Below are positions 1 to 6,223 of a DNA stretch of 41,262 nucleotides, piece after piece. Source of the DNA: a virus. Where the stretch lies: IMG/VR virus record IMGVR_UViG_3300046836_000138, positions 1-41,262 of that record; one strand, 5' to 3'. The notes under the pieces are model-generated. The model ran no database searches, was not told the origin of the DNA, and saw only the letters and a program-made list of their open reading frames with translations. Made by a program: the position numbers and the translations under genes. Each line of letters opens with the position of its first letter. The stretch's first letter is position 1.

Positions 1-33
1 AGTTTTACGTTCTTTAACCAAGGAGATTCAAAG

Positions 34-201
34 ATGGAAAAGTTCCAAGTGAAGTTGAAGCTGTCGAAGGAAACGCTGGGAACCTTTGTCTATGCGACGA
101 AGGAAGCCGGCGCTCACGTGAAGTCTGTGTACGTGAGCAAGAGTGCCTTCGAGGGTGCGGCGCCCGCAGCGTTGATGCTTACGCTAGAGGAAGCGTCTTA
201 G
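34..201 (+). CDS. Small conserved phage protein (55 aa)
   Basis: ATG at 34 follows a strong AAGGAG (20-25); the same AAGGAGATTCAAA leader precedes the next gene at 281. The product starts MEKFQVKLKLSKETLGTF and contains VYVSKSAF followed by a short acidic end. This layout (KLSKET near the N-terminus, then a [VL]Y[VI].KSAF core) is seen in many very small phage proteins of unknown function. There is no membrane segment and no cysteine. It is the first gene of the rightward early cluster; its promoter is not in the first 33 bases and would lie across the window end if the genome is circular. Function unknown. Confidence 0.72.
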   Translation: MEKFQVKLKLSKETLGTFVYATKEAGAHVKSVYVSKSAFEGAAPAALMLTLEEAS

Positions 202-215
202 GCTTTGTTTCTGTA

Positions 216-244
216 TTGACATTTGATTGACACGCTGCCATAAT
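216..244 (+). promoter_or_regulatory. Sigma70-type early promoter
   Basis: TTGACA (216-221), a 17-base spacer, then CATAAT (239-244), which is a 6/6 and 5/6 match with ideal spacing. A second TTGACA lies at 227-232, too close to this -10 to use it, so the -35 hexamer is duplicated. The predicted start near 251 gives a short leader before the GTG start at 281. This is the best promoter I can see in the window and implies transcription by host RNA polymerase. Confidence 0.72.
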
Positions 245-280
245 GGGTGTGTTGAAGCAGAACGAACAAGGAGATTCAAA

Positions 281-721
281 GTGAACTTCAAAAGATGGTT
301 CTCGTTGGGATTTCTTCCTGACGGTGAAGGTGGCGGTTCGGTAGTAGAAACCAAGCATGATCTGAGCAAGATGTCGGGGTGCATTCGGGCTGCTCTCGAC
401 CAAGGAAAAGCGCCGGGCTGCTTACTGTTTGGTGGCGAAGAAGGCCCTTTTAACCCGTCTAGAGGCTGTGCTGTAGGGCTGGCTATAATCGGCGCGGGAA
501 TGGTTAAGGATTATTACCTTAATTGCAAAGCCTACGACCGGATGGAGCTGGGCGCTACCTTGACCCCTGGACGTTACTGCTATTATGCCGCGGAACTTTT
601 CGGTATGTCCCCTGACGTAGTGTTCGAGGCAGAGTGTCGGTACATGGGCTGGGAATATCACTCTTCGGTAAAGCAAACCCCCGCTGAAGTCGCTGATTGG
701 CTTGAATCCAAAGGATTTTAG
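281..721 (+). CDS. Hypothetical protein (146 aa)
   Basis: GTG at 281 is chosen because AAGGAG (268-273) repeats the leader of the first gene; the frame is open further upstream, but that part would overlap the promoter. The product is a soluble, mixed protein: a hydrophobic N-terminal stretch (FKRWFSLGFLPDGEGG), then a glycine-rich centre (CLLFGGEEG, GLAIIGAG) and a C-terminus rich in Tyr and Cys. I do not recognise a family. It is the first gene after the strong promoter, a position where phages often keep host-takeover or anti-defence genes; that role is inference only. Confidence 0.62.
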   Translation: MNFKRWFSLGFLPDGEGGGSVVETKHDLSKMSGCIRAALDQGKAPGCLLFGGEEGPFNPSRGCAVGLAIIGAGMVKDYYLNCKAYDRMELGATLTPGRYCYYAAELFGMSPDVVFEAECRYMGWEYHSSVKQTPAEVADWLESKGF

Positions 722-792
722 GGGTAGCATCGCTTTCGTGGACTGAACCACAACGCGCGGGGCGGTTTCCTCGCAAAAGAGAAAGGAAGCAA

Positions 793-1158
793 ATGAAGAT
801 TGCAGCTAAGACGAAGGAAAAGCCCACTCCCGTTGAGGTGGATTACGCTGTCCCTGACGGACTGCCTGCCCTGACTACTGCGTTCGGCGCTGAAGTTGTT
901 GCCGCTCACGCAAAGGGCAGTATCGTGATCTCCGCGCAGGCTTTCATGCGGCGCCTGATCGAGAAGGGCAAGAGCCAGAAGGATATTCAGGACGAACTGT
1001 CCAAGTGGAAGCCTGACCTTCGCGTGGTCGTGAAGCAGAGCGCCGAGGAAAAGGCTCAGTCCGCGATCAAGAACCTCACTGCCGAAGCCCGTGCGTCGCT
1101 GCTCAAGCAGCTTCAGCTGGAACTGGCTGGCGGGGCGAAGCCTGTGAAGGCGGCCTAA
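793..1158 (+). CDS. Hypothetical early protein (121 aa)
   Basis: The start is supported by AAAGGAAG just upstream of ATG 793. The sequence is Lys/Ala-rich and probably largely helical (residues about 40-115), with a charged middle containing QKDIQDELSKWKP and an Ala/Lys-rich C-terminus. No motif that I recognise. Codon usage is more GC-rich than in the genes at 1321-3419, as is also true of the isolated rightward gene at 40617-40967, which has a similar Ala/Lys-rich tail. It ends just before a repeat-containing gap. Confidence 0.68.
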   Translation: MKIAAKTKEKPTPVEVDYAVPDGLPALTTAFGAEVVAAHAKGSIVISAQAFMRRLIEKGKSQKDIQDELSKWKPDLRVVVKQSAEEKAQSAIKNLTAEARASLLKQLQLELAGGAKPVKAA

Positions 1159-1320
1159 GCTGGTCGTTTTGTACCCTGCTGTTCCAATTTGGAACAGTAG
1201 TATGCGGGAACACGCAGGGTGCAATTCAAGGGGCCTTAGAGTTGTACACTGACCGTGATCCTCCCACACGGGCAATACACTTTAGGGTTCCCTGAATTGC
1301 AACTTTACAAAGGGAACAAG
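1159..1320. other. Intergenic control region with nested inverted repeats
   Basis: This 162-base gap carries a palindromic repeat (1181-1200) inside a larger inverted repeat: ACCCTGC (1173-1179) pairs with GCAGGGT (1214-1220). A second pair, GCAATTCA near 1221 and TGAATTGC near 1293, brackets the rest, and CCGTG/CACGG forms a small stem between them. There is no run of T after any stem, so a standard intrinsic terminator is not supported, and I see no clear -35/-10. It could be a regulatory leader for the operon starting at 1321. Confidence 0.5.
1181..1200 (+). repeat. Dispersed palindromic element, copy 1
   Basis: GTTCCA-ATT-TGGAAC followed by AGTAG. It is the first of five copies of a 15-bp palindrome that always has AGTAG on one side (others at 11745, 19679, 31501 and 37130). 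The core here is the same as in the copy at 31501, read on the other strand. Adding the flanking T and A gives a 17-bp palindrome. Confidence 0.88.
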
Positions 1321-1635
1321 ATGGAAAGTCACTGGAACTATCGGCGGGTTAAGCATATTAACTCAAAAGAGCCTTACGCCGAGCAAGGTTACTGCACCGT
1401 TCATGAGATACACTGGAATGCAGACCAAACCCCTCACCTCTTTAACTTCAACGATCTAAAAGTCTTCGAAAAAGAAGATCTAGAAAGGATCGCAGCCGCT
1501 TTTGACCACCCTCCTGTTGTCGAGGTAGATGATGCATCTATCTTCTGGGACGCAGAGGATGATTATGGAGTTTGGAATTACAAGACTTGGAAGTGGCTAG
1601 TCGAAAAGGATTCTTCAACTGTGGAGCAAGTGTGA
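1321..1635 (+). CDS. Hypothetical protein (104 aa)
   Basis: ATG 1321 has AAAGGGA at 1309-1315. The product is acidic and aromatic (many Trp, Tyr and His), for example a central HLFNFNDLKVFEKEDLERIAAA and a C-terminal FWDAEDDYGVWNYKTWKWL. No family recognised. It opens a tightly packed run of genes and its stop is directly followed by the GTG of the next gene. Confidence 0.68.
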   Translation: MESHWNYRRVKHINSKEPYAEQGYCTVHEIHWNADQTPHLFNFNDLKVFEKEDLERIAAAFDHPPVVEVDDASIFWDAEDDYGVWNYKTWKWLVEKDSSTVEQV

Positions 1636-1947
1636 GTGCGTAGAGTCTATGTGCTGAACCGCGGCGGGCATGATTATAGTGCTGCTGAAGAGTTTGGCGA
1701 AGTGGTGTATTGCACCGAGGGGAATCTCTCCAAGTGGGACATAAACCAGATGTATCGTATCGCTGAGGAGAACCTCGTCGATAGCGAGCCAAGCGACTAC
1801 ATCGTTCTCACCTCGTTGACCTCCCTATGTAGCGTCTACAGTGCTGTCTTCGCACACAAGCATGGCCGGCTGAACCTGCTAATCTTTAAGGACGGAGGGT
1901 ATGTGGAACGGACTCTAGTGATTGGGGAGGGCGTACCCTGTGGTTAA
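1636..1947 (+). CDS. Conserved phage protein (103 aa)
   Basis: GTG start abutting the previous stop, with GGAG 9 bases upstream (1623-1626). It starts RRVYVLNRGGHDYSAAEEFG and has a central DYIVLTSLTSLCSVYSAVFA and a conserved-looking HGRLNLLIFKDGGYVERT. I recognise this layout (VLN..GHDY..AE.FGE, then LTSLT, then HGRLNLL) as a small protein family common in phages, of unknown function. It overlaps the next gene by 8 bases, so translation is probably coupled. Confidence 0.76.
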   Translation: MRRVYVLNRGGHDYSAAEEFGEVVYCTEGNLSKWDINQMYRIAEENLVDSEPSDYIVLTSLTSLCSVYSAVFAHKHGRLNLLIFKDGGYVERTLVIGEGVPCG

Positions 1948-2926
1948 AAAGTACTACGACAACACGATGATTTCAAGCTACAAGGACTGTCCTCGAAAGT
2001 ACTATCTACGCCATGTAAAGAACTGGCGCTCCGGAGGAACTTCGCTTCCACTGAGCTTCGGCCTAGCGTGGCACGCAGCGATGGACATAGTATGGCAGCA
2101 TGCAAAGCGCCTTGACAAGATGAGCCTTGCTCAAGCGGGCTATGCTGCCTTCTGTAACTCTTGGGAGGAACAAGGCTTGCCAGTTGATCTATCCCTTGAG
2201 CAGATTGAGGCCTCATCTCCTCGTGTGCCTCCAGTGGCTGCGGAGATGCTCCACGGGTATATAGATGTTCGCTGGAGGCTGCTGCAGGAAGCTGACCTCG
2301 TAGCAAGCGAGCAGCCCTTCGCCGTTCCTATCCCAGGAATGGATGAACGCTGGTACATAGGGCGCCTGGACAAGGTAATTCGCACTACCGAGGTAATTCC
2401 CCTTGAGCACAAAACTACAACGGAGTATAAAAAAGATGGAGGCTTTAAGGCTAGTTACGTCGAGGGATGGTTCAGCGATTCCCAAGTCAAAGGGTACGAG
2501 TTTGGGGGTGGGCTGTTCTTCCCCGGTGTTTCTCAGGTCTGGGTGGACTCTGCGCTGGTACACAAGACTGTCCATGACAAGTTCAGATTCATTCCAGTAT
2601 CTCACCCTATGCCTATGCTCCAAGAGTGGGTCGGGGATACAAGAAACTGGATCAGGAGGATTGAGGCAGACACTACTGCGGGGTACTTTCCAAAGAACGA
2701 AGGCTCTTGTCTTGGTAAGTTCGGCCCCTGCTCCTTCCTCCCTGTCTGTCGAACAACTCCTGACCCTGGTAAGATGGGCGAACCCCCCGAGGGATACATA
2801 ACAGAAGCTTGGGAGCCGTTTGATCTACTAGGCTTGGAAAAGATTTTTGACAAGGAGTCTACAAATGAGCAAACGAGTAACAATAGTAACGCTACAGATA
2901 AGAGTTCAGACACCGGAAGGGAGTAA
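1940..2926 (+). CDS. Cas4/RecB-like PD-(D/E)XK nuclease with Fe-S cysteines
   Basis: GTG 1940 is preferred over TTG 1922 because GGGAGG sits 9 bases before it. It has an N-terminal ISSYKDCPRKYYLRH (11-25), then SFGLAWHAAMD (39-49), the catalytic D144 of GRLD and the E156-x-K158 of PLEHKTT: the order of a PD-(D/E)XK nuclease of the Cas4/AddB group. C17 plus three C-terminal cysteines spaced C-x6-C-x5-C match the 4Fe-4S cluster of that group. It probably resects DNA ends for recombination together with the Sak4-like protein downstream. The last 21 residues are low-complexity (Asn/Ser/Thr) and are read through the start of the next gene. Confidence 0.85.
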   Translation: MVKKYYDNTMISSYKDCPRKYYLRHVKNWRSGGTSLPLSFGLAWHAAMDIVWQHAKRLDKMSLAQAGYAAFCNSWEEQGLPVDLSLEQIEASSPRVPPVAAEMLHGYIDVRWRLLQEADLVASEQPFAVPIPGMDERWYIGRLDKVIRTTEVIPLEHKTTTEYKKDGGFKASYVEGWFSDSQVKGYEFGGGLFFPGVSQVWVDSALVHKTVHDKFRFIPVSHPMPMLQEWVGDTRNWIRRIEADTTAGYFPKNEGSCLGKFGPCSFLPVCRTTPDPGKMGEPPEGYITEAWEPFDLLGLEKIFDKESTNEQTSNNSNATDKSSDTGRE

Positions 2927-3074
2927 TACAGCAGAAATGTTAGCCTTCATTAGAGAGGCTATAGAAGCTAAGGTGTCTCTGGATAAGTCTTTAGCACCTA
3001 AGGTCGCAACATCTAGGATAGACCTAGAAGATTTAGTAGTGAAACTAGTGAAGAAAGAGACAACCTATGGTTAA
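2865..3074 (+). CDS. Small hypothetical protein (69 aa)
   Basis: ATG 2865 has a perfect AAGGAG at 2852-2857 with a 7-base spacer, so it is chosen over an earlier start in the same frame. It overlaps the nuclease gene by 62 bases in a different frame. The product has a beta-like N-terminus (RVTIVTLQIRVQ), a helix (NTAEMLAFIREAIEAKV) and a Lys-rich end. No family recognised. Confidence 0.66.
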   Translation: MSKRVTIVTLQIRVQTPEGSNTAEMLAFIREAIEAKVSLDKSLAPKVATSRIDLEDLVVKLVKKETTYG

Positions 3075-3255
3075 GTTCAAGTGCCGTTTCTGCGCTAATC
3101 AAGGTGTTGAAGCTTGGGGAAACCCAGGCCACGGAGACTGGACTAAGCCTATGTTTTCCAATACTAAGCCTATGTTTTCCAACACTACCAGGGTGGAGTG
3201 TGAAAACGGCCACCGTTGGTCCGTCCCAAAACTTAACAAGGAGAAAGCAGAATGA
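3067..3255 (+). CDS. Zinc-ribbon-like small protein with internal duplication (62 aa)
   Basis: ATG overlaps the previous stop. CRFC near the N-terminus and C-ENGH near the C-terminus give a C-x2-C ... C-x3-H set that could hold one zinc ion. Between them the heptapeptide TKPMFSN occurs twice in tandem, produced by a 21-base in-frame duplication. Without the duplicate the protein would be about 55 residues. Function unknown; a nucleic-acid-binding zinc ribbon is plausible from the neighbours. Confidence 0.66.
   Translation: MVKFKCRFCANQGVEAWGNPGHGDWTKPMFSNTKPMFSNTTRVECENGHRWSVPKLNKEKAE
3142..3183 (+). repeat. 21-base in-frame tandem duplication
   Basis: Two adjacent 21-base units (3142-3162 and 3163-3183) differ only at the last base (T versus C). 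Both encode the same seven residues of the zinc-ribbon-like protein. The near-perfect copy suggests a recent duplication by slippage. Confidence 0.92.
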
Positions 3256-3419
3256 CTCAAACCTATGACTCCCGCTGCAAAGACCTTGCAGTAATCTTCA
3301 TCGAGCCTTACGTACATACGAAAGCTGACTTGGATGAGCTTGCCTGGGCTATCCAAGACACCATCGAAAGTTACACATCAGGCCTTGAGCCTAAGGCTGC
3401 CGAGAGCGCCAATGAGTAA
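3252..3419 (+). CDS. Small hypothetical protein (55 aa)
   Basis: ATG overlaps the previous stop (ATGA), with AAGGAG at 3238-3243. The product MTQTYDSRCKDLAVIFIEPY continues to a short acidic helix (KADLDELAWAIQDTIESY). It resembles short helical phage proteins of the kind 'LA..F...E....E...LA..IQ..IE', but I cannot name it. The next start codon (3412) lies inside its last codons. Confidence 0.68.
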   Translation: MTQTYDSRCKDLAVIFIEPYVHTKADLDELAWAIQDTIESYTSGLEPKAAESANE

Positions 3420-3609
3420 AAAGTTTGGGTGCGTTACCCTTCAAAAGCCTAGCCTACAGGGGCTTATCCTGATCGGTGGGATTTTTGCGATAGGTGGTCT
3501 TGGTATTCTCGCGTTAGTTCTTTCTGCCTTAACCATGAACGCTGTATCTCTGTGGGACTGCTTGGATAAGCTCGCGGTCAAAGTTATGGAAGGCCAGAAT
3601 GCCCAGTAA
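3412..3609 (+). CDS. Small single-span membrane protein (65 aa)
   Basis: ATG 3412 overlaps the upstream stop by 8 bases. One strong transmembrane helix runs from about residue 18 to 42 (GLILIGGIFAIGGLGILALV...), preceded by a basic N-terminus (MSKKFG) and followed by a soluble helix ending KVMEGQNAQ, suggesting N-in topology. It lies between nuclease and recombination genes rather than near the late lysis genes. Function unknown; membrane tethering, exclusion or inner-membrane remodelling are all possible. Confidence 0.62.
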   Translation: MSKKFGCVTLQKPSLQGLILIGGIFAIGGLGILALVLSALTMNAVSLWDCLDKLAVKVMEGQNAQ

Positions 3610-4408
3610 CGCAAAGGATGCTGCCGCAGCTACCTCCCGGCGCATTCTCGTCTTGGGAGACACTGGTGCAGGAAAGACTACACAGTTCCTCACCTTGAAA
3701 GGAAAGAAGTACATTCATCTTTTCGACCCGAACGCTCTTATGTCCTTAAGGGGCTACGATGTTGACTATGATGAGTACTTGCCTACCGCGATTCGAGGAG
3801 CCATCCAGAGCCTCTCTAAGGACAAGGGCGGCGATGCGCCGAAGAATCAGAAGTCTGACGTATATCGCACCTTCGAGCTCGAGTTCAACGAGCGCCTTGA
3901 GAATGGCTTCTACAATCAATACGACTGGATAGGCTTTGACTCCGCTACCACGCTGCTCGACCTAATGATGGATCGTGTCCTCTCGATCAACGGGCGCCTG
4001 GGCACCTGGCCTCAAGAAGATGATTGGGGTCCACAGATGATTGCCTTTACCAACATCTGCCGCACACTCGCGGGGGCTGGAAAGAACATCTACATGACCG
4101 GGCATATGCAAGATAAGAAGAACCGGAAAACTGGCGCTAGCTCTCGTGTCCCGATGATGACTGGCCAGCTGGCGCAGAAGATTCCCCTTCTCTTTACGGA
4201 CATCTTCGGCTTTGACTCTGACAAGACGGACGATGGAAAGGTAGGTTACTTTATGCACACGGTACGAGACCGTGAGTTTACAGTAATTCGTACTTCCATC
4301 AAAGGGCTAGAGCCGGTAGAAAATGTCACGATCCAGTGGGAGACTACAAAGGACCCTGTTGGGCAAGGACTTGGGGGAATTCTTTCATGGTCGGAGAAGA
4401 ATGGCTGA
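3599..4408 (+). CDS. Sak4-like P-loop ATPase (phage recombinase type)
   Basis: Starts inside the upstream gene's end. It has Walker A GDTGAGKTT (20-28), a Walker B-like YDWIGFDSATT (108-118), and a later TGHMQDKK segment typical of RecA/RadA-like cores. Phage proteins with this layout, about 230-270 residues and next to a RecB/Cas4-like nuclease and a DUF669-like protein, are annotated Sak4 or 'AAA family ATPase' and act in single-strand annealing or strand exchange. Here it probably works with the nuclease at 1940 and the protein at 5026. The assignment to Sak4 rather than another RecA-fold ATPase is by motif and context only. Confidence 0.8.
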   Translation: MPSNAKDAAAATSRRILVLGDTGAGKTTQFLTLKGKKYIHLFDPNALMSLRGYDVDYDEYLPTAIRGAIQSLSKDKGGDAPKNQKSDVYRTFELEFNERLENGFYNQYDWIGFDSATTLLDLMMDRVLSINGRLGTWPQEDDWGPQMIAFTNICRTLAGAGKNIYMTGHMQDKKNRKTGASSRVPMMTGQLAQKIPLLFTDIFGFDSDKTDDGKVGYFMHTVRDREFTVIRTSIKGLEPVENVTIQWETTKDPVGQGLGGILSWSEKNG

Positions 4409-4497
4409 GGCTTCTAAAGTTCGTAGTAATCGTGCTGCTTTGTGGCTGGGTAGTGCGACAGATAGCTTTGTACGGCCAAATAGTAAGATGGTGGTAG
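4387..4497 (+). CDS. Putative membrane micro-protein (36 aa)
   Basis: ATG 4387 has GGGGGA at 4373-4378 (8-base spacer) and overlaps the previous gene by 22 bases. The product is MVGEEWLRLLK, then a hydrophobic helix (FVVIVLLCGWVV), then an amphipathic tail ending IVRWW. A second frame over the same bases (from 4401) is open but has no good ribosome site and no recognisable character. Its length makes this uncertain. Confidence 0.42.
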   Translation: MVGEEWLRLLKFVVIVLLCGWVVRQIALYGQIVRWW

Positions 4498-4504
4498 GAG
4501 GCCC

Positions 4505-5005
4505 ATGACACACGGAACAGAAATGCCGTCAATGTTTAAGAATGCGCTAACCAGCACTAACTATGCTGGAACTGCATTCTTAGACACCACTCGTAATAGC
4601 CCAACCTCTTCAACTTGGAGTACAGGTATGTACGCTGAGGCGAGGAAGGAGAAGGCGTATGAAAATTTTTTAAATCCACCAGATAGGACGCCGCCAATGC
4701 CAGACGCAAAAGAACCAACGATAGATCTTCGAATCGTAAAAGTCGTAATCGCAGACGTAGACAAGAATCTCCCTGTCGCTTCCAGAGTGCTTTTCCAGGG
4801 AGAAGAACAGGTAACAGAACTGACGGATGAAGAGCTATTCTTCGAGGTTCCCATTGTGGACCTGTTGAAGAAACACAACGAACTTCGTGCGAAGAATCTG
4901 AACAAGGCTGATACCTCGAAGGCCGGAAAAGATGTCTTTCTTGAGCCCATCCGAGTTCGTGACTTGAGGATGGTAGTAGTCGAAATCGCTGATTTTTCGA
5001 ACTAA
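4505..5005 (+). CDS. Hypothetical early protein (166 aa)
   Basis: ATG follows GGAGG closely (about 4497-4501). The N-terminal 65 residues are Ser/Thr/Asn-rich and look disordered; residues about 70-165 look folded, with repeated beta-type segments (IDLRIVKVVIADV, LRMVVVEIADF) at both ends, as in a small barrel or sandwich. I do not recognise it. It sits between the Sak4-like gene and the DUF669-like gene, so a role in replication or recombination is inferred from position alone. Confidence 0.65.
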   Translation: MTHGTEMPSMFKNALTSTNYAGTAFLDTTRNSPTSSTWSTGMYAEARKEKAYENFLNPPDRTPPMPDAKEPTIDLRIVKVVIADVDKNLPVASRVLFQGEEQVTELTDEELFFEVPIVDLLKKHNELRAKNLNKADTSKAGKDVFLEPIRVRDLRMVVVEIADFSN

Positions 5006-5025
5006 ACTAACCTAGGACTAAACCA

Positions 5026-5472
5026 ATGGCAAAGATTATTGTTAACCTGGCTGACCCCTCCGTCTCGGAGCCGAAGCCTGTTCCAGACTCCATGTATGAC
5101 CTGGAGATCGTCTCCGCTGAGTCCACAAGCAGCCAGGGCGGTTCGCCTCAAGTGGAGGTTCACATCGGAATCCTCGGCCATGAGGACGCACCGAACGTGC
5201 GGCACTACATCTCTCTCCCCAAGGAGGGTGATGACGCCGGAAAGCGCGGCACCAAGCTGCTCTTTGCGAAGCGCTTCTGCTCGCTGTTCAAGATTCCCTA
5301 CGACGAGACGGGCTTCGATACAGACGACTTCACTGGAAGCAAGGCTCGCGCCGAGCTTACCACGGAGGAGCGCAACGGGAATACCTACAACAAGCTGATT
5401 CTTCCTCGCCTGAAGGACGAGGGCGGCCTAAGCTCGACAAAGGCTGTCGCTAAGCCTCCGAAACGCGGGTAG
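5026..5472 (+). CDS. DUF669-like putative ssDNA-binding protein (148 aa)
   Basis: The pattern is a Pro-rich start (PVPDSMYDLEIVSAES), then a strand pair (PQVEVHIGILG...), then LFAKRFCSLFKIPYDETGFDTDDFTGSKARAELTTEERNG with a final N..Y..LILPRL. This order of a beta half, a helix with a conserved FCxxF-type core and an 'aka.l....rnG..YN' strand resembles the DUF669 proteins that accompany phage recombinases and act as ssDNA-binding proteins. The C-terminus is Lys/Pro-rich rather than acidic. The assignment is by resemblance and context. Confidence 0.58.
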   Translation: MAKIIVNLADPSVSEPKPVPDSMYDLEIVSAESTSSQGGSPQVEVHIGILGHEDAPNVRHYISLPKEGDDAGKRGTKLLFAKRFCSLFKIPYDETGFDTDDFTGSKARAELTTEERNGNTYNKLILPRLKDEGGLSSTKAVAKPPKRG

Positions 5473-5616
5473 GCTACTTCCTGCAGCGGCCTTCACAAGA
5501 GGCCGTTGTGGAAAGTGGGCTGCGGCGATTACGGGCGAGGCGGGCATCGACCGCCTAATTGACAACGTAACGATCCTGAGGCGTCCCCTACAGGCCAGCC
5601 CACTACAGGAGGTTAG
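5473..5616 (+). other. Structured gene-free leader, possible RNA element
   Basis: This is one of the few large gaps in the early operon. It holds a perfect 9-bp inverted repeat, AGTGGGCTG (5514-5522) with CAGCCCACT (5596-5604), that encloses a hairpin AGGCGG-7-CCGCCT (5538-5556). A second hairpin CGGCCT-7-AGGCCG (5487-5505) lies just after the upstream stop. The closing stem ends 3-4 bases before the AGGAGG-type ribosome site of the next gene. There is no T-run and no tRNA T-arm. It may be a regulatory leader or a small structured RNA. Confidence 0.42.
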
Positions 5617-5988
5617 ATGAAAGTAATCGTTCCAGGACATACATACGTATTAGAATCTATTGATGGAGTCTATCCGCAGGGAATAGTTTTTGTAAAGAGG
5701 GTTGGAGACTATTACCCTGGTAACACAGGGCAGCCTCACGCAGGTACAACTATACAAGAGGTATGCCGAATGCTGTTAGATAGAGTTAGATACGTTAATG
5801 GACAGATCTCTTGTCTAGAGAGCGAACTTATTCTAGGACATCTCAACACGATAATCGCTCTCTGTGAGTTCCGAGCAGCTAGAGTCCACGGCCGAGTCTT
5901 AGATATAGAGACCATTGACGAACTGGAGCACACCGCTTCTTGCAAGGTCTGTGGGCATCTTCAGTGTGAGCAACATGAAGCTACGTGA
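5617..5988 (+). CDS. Acb2/Tad1-like putative signal sponge with zinc-finger-like tail (123 aa)
   Basis: Good SD (AGGAGG) before ATG. The first 45 residues (PGHTYVLESIDG, then GIVFVKRVGDYYPGNTGQ, then AGTTIQEV) followed by a helical hairpin (about 46-93: EVCRMLLDRVRYVN ... LGHLNTIIALCEFRAARVHGR) match a common phage family. As I recall, its hairpin resembles the Acb2/Tad1 hairpin domain of proteins that bind cyclic nucleotides made by CBASS and Thoeris defences. The tail CKVCGHLQCEQH (109-120) could bind zinc and is not part of that hairpin. That this family sequesters signals is inference. Confidence 0.6.
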   Translation: MKVIVPGHTYVLESIDGVYPQGIVFVKRVGDYYPGNTGQPHAGTTIQEVCRMLLDRVRYVNGQISCLESELILGHLNTIIALCEFRAARVHGRVLDIETIDELEHTASCKVCGHLQCEQHEAT

Positions 5989-6223
5989 CCTCGTGAAACC
6001 ACTAAGTGAGCAGACCGATGAAGAGCTACAGTCTCGTCTACGAGAGATACGTCACTCTAGAGAAAATGTTCGGCCTGCGGCGAAAAAGATCGTGGCCCGC
6101 ATTGAGGAGAAAACTGAGCGAAAGAAGGTGTCGAGGGTTCAAGACCTTCTTGAGGACCTTACACCTGAGGAAAAACTTAAGCTTGTTCAACAACTGTTAG
6201 CCCAAGGAGAGGGAAATGAGTGA
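5975..6223 (+). CDS. Conserved small phage protein (82 aa)
   Basis: ATG overlaps the previous gene by 14 bases. The product reads MKLRDLVKPLSEQTDEELQS, then RLREIRHSRENVRPAAKKIV, then a Lys/Glu-rich linker and a C-terminal helix (LTPEEKLKLVQQLLAQ). The pattern 'MTDEEL..RLR.LRH.R...RPA' is a familiar family of small charged phage proteins, all-helical and of unknown function. It overlaps the ParB-methyltransferase gene by 8 bases, so the two are probably translated together. Confidence 0.75.
   Translation: MKLRDLVKPLSEQTDEELQSRLREIRHSRENVRPAAKKIVARIEEKTERKKVSRVQDLLEDLTPEEKLKLVQQLLAQGEGNE

Noticed and set aside
4401-4508. Alternative 35-codon frame over the membrane micro-protein
   Set aside because: No ribosome site and no protein character; the frame from 4387 has both a good GGGGGA site and a clear hydrophobic helix.
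5514-5604. tRNA-like fold in the leader before the gene at 5617
   Set aside because: There is a closing stem and a 7-base-loop arm, but no T-arm consensus, no U at position 33 and no proper acceptor end.
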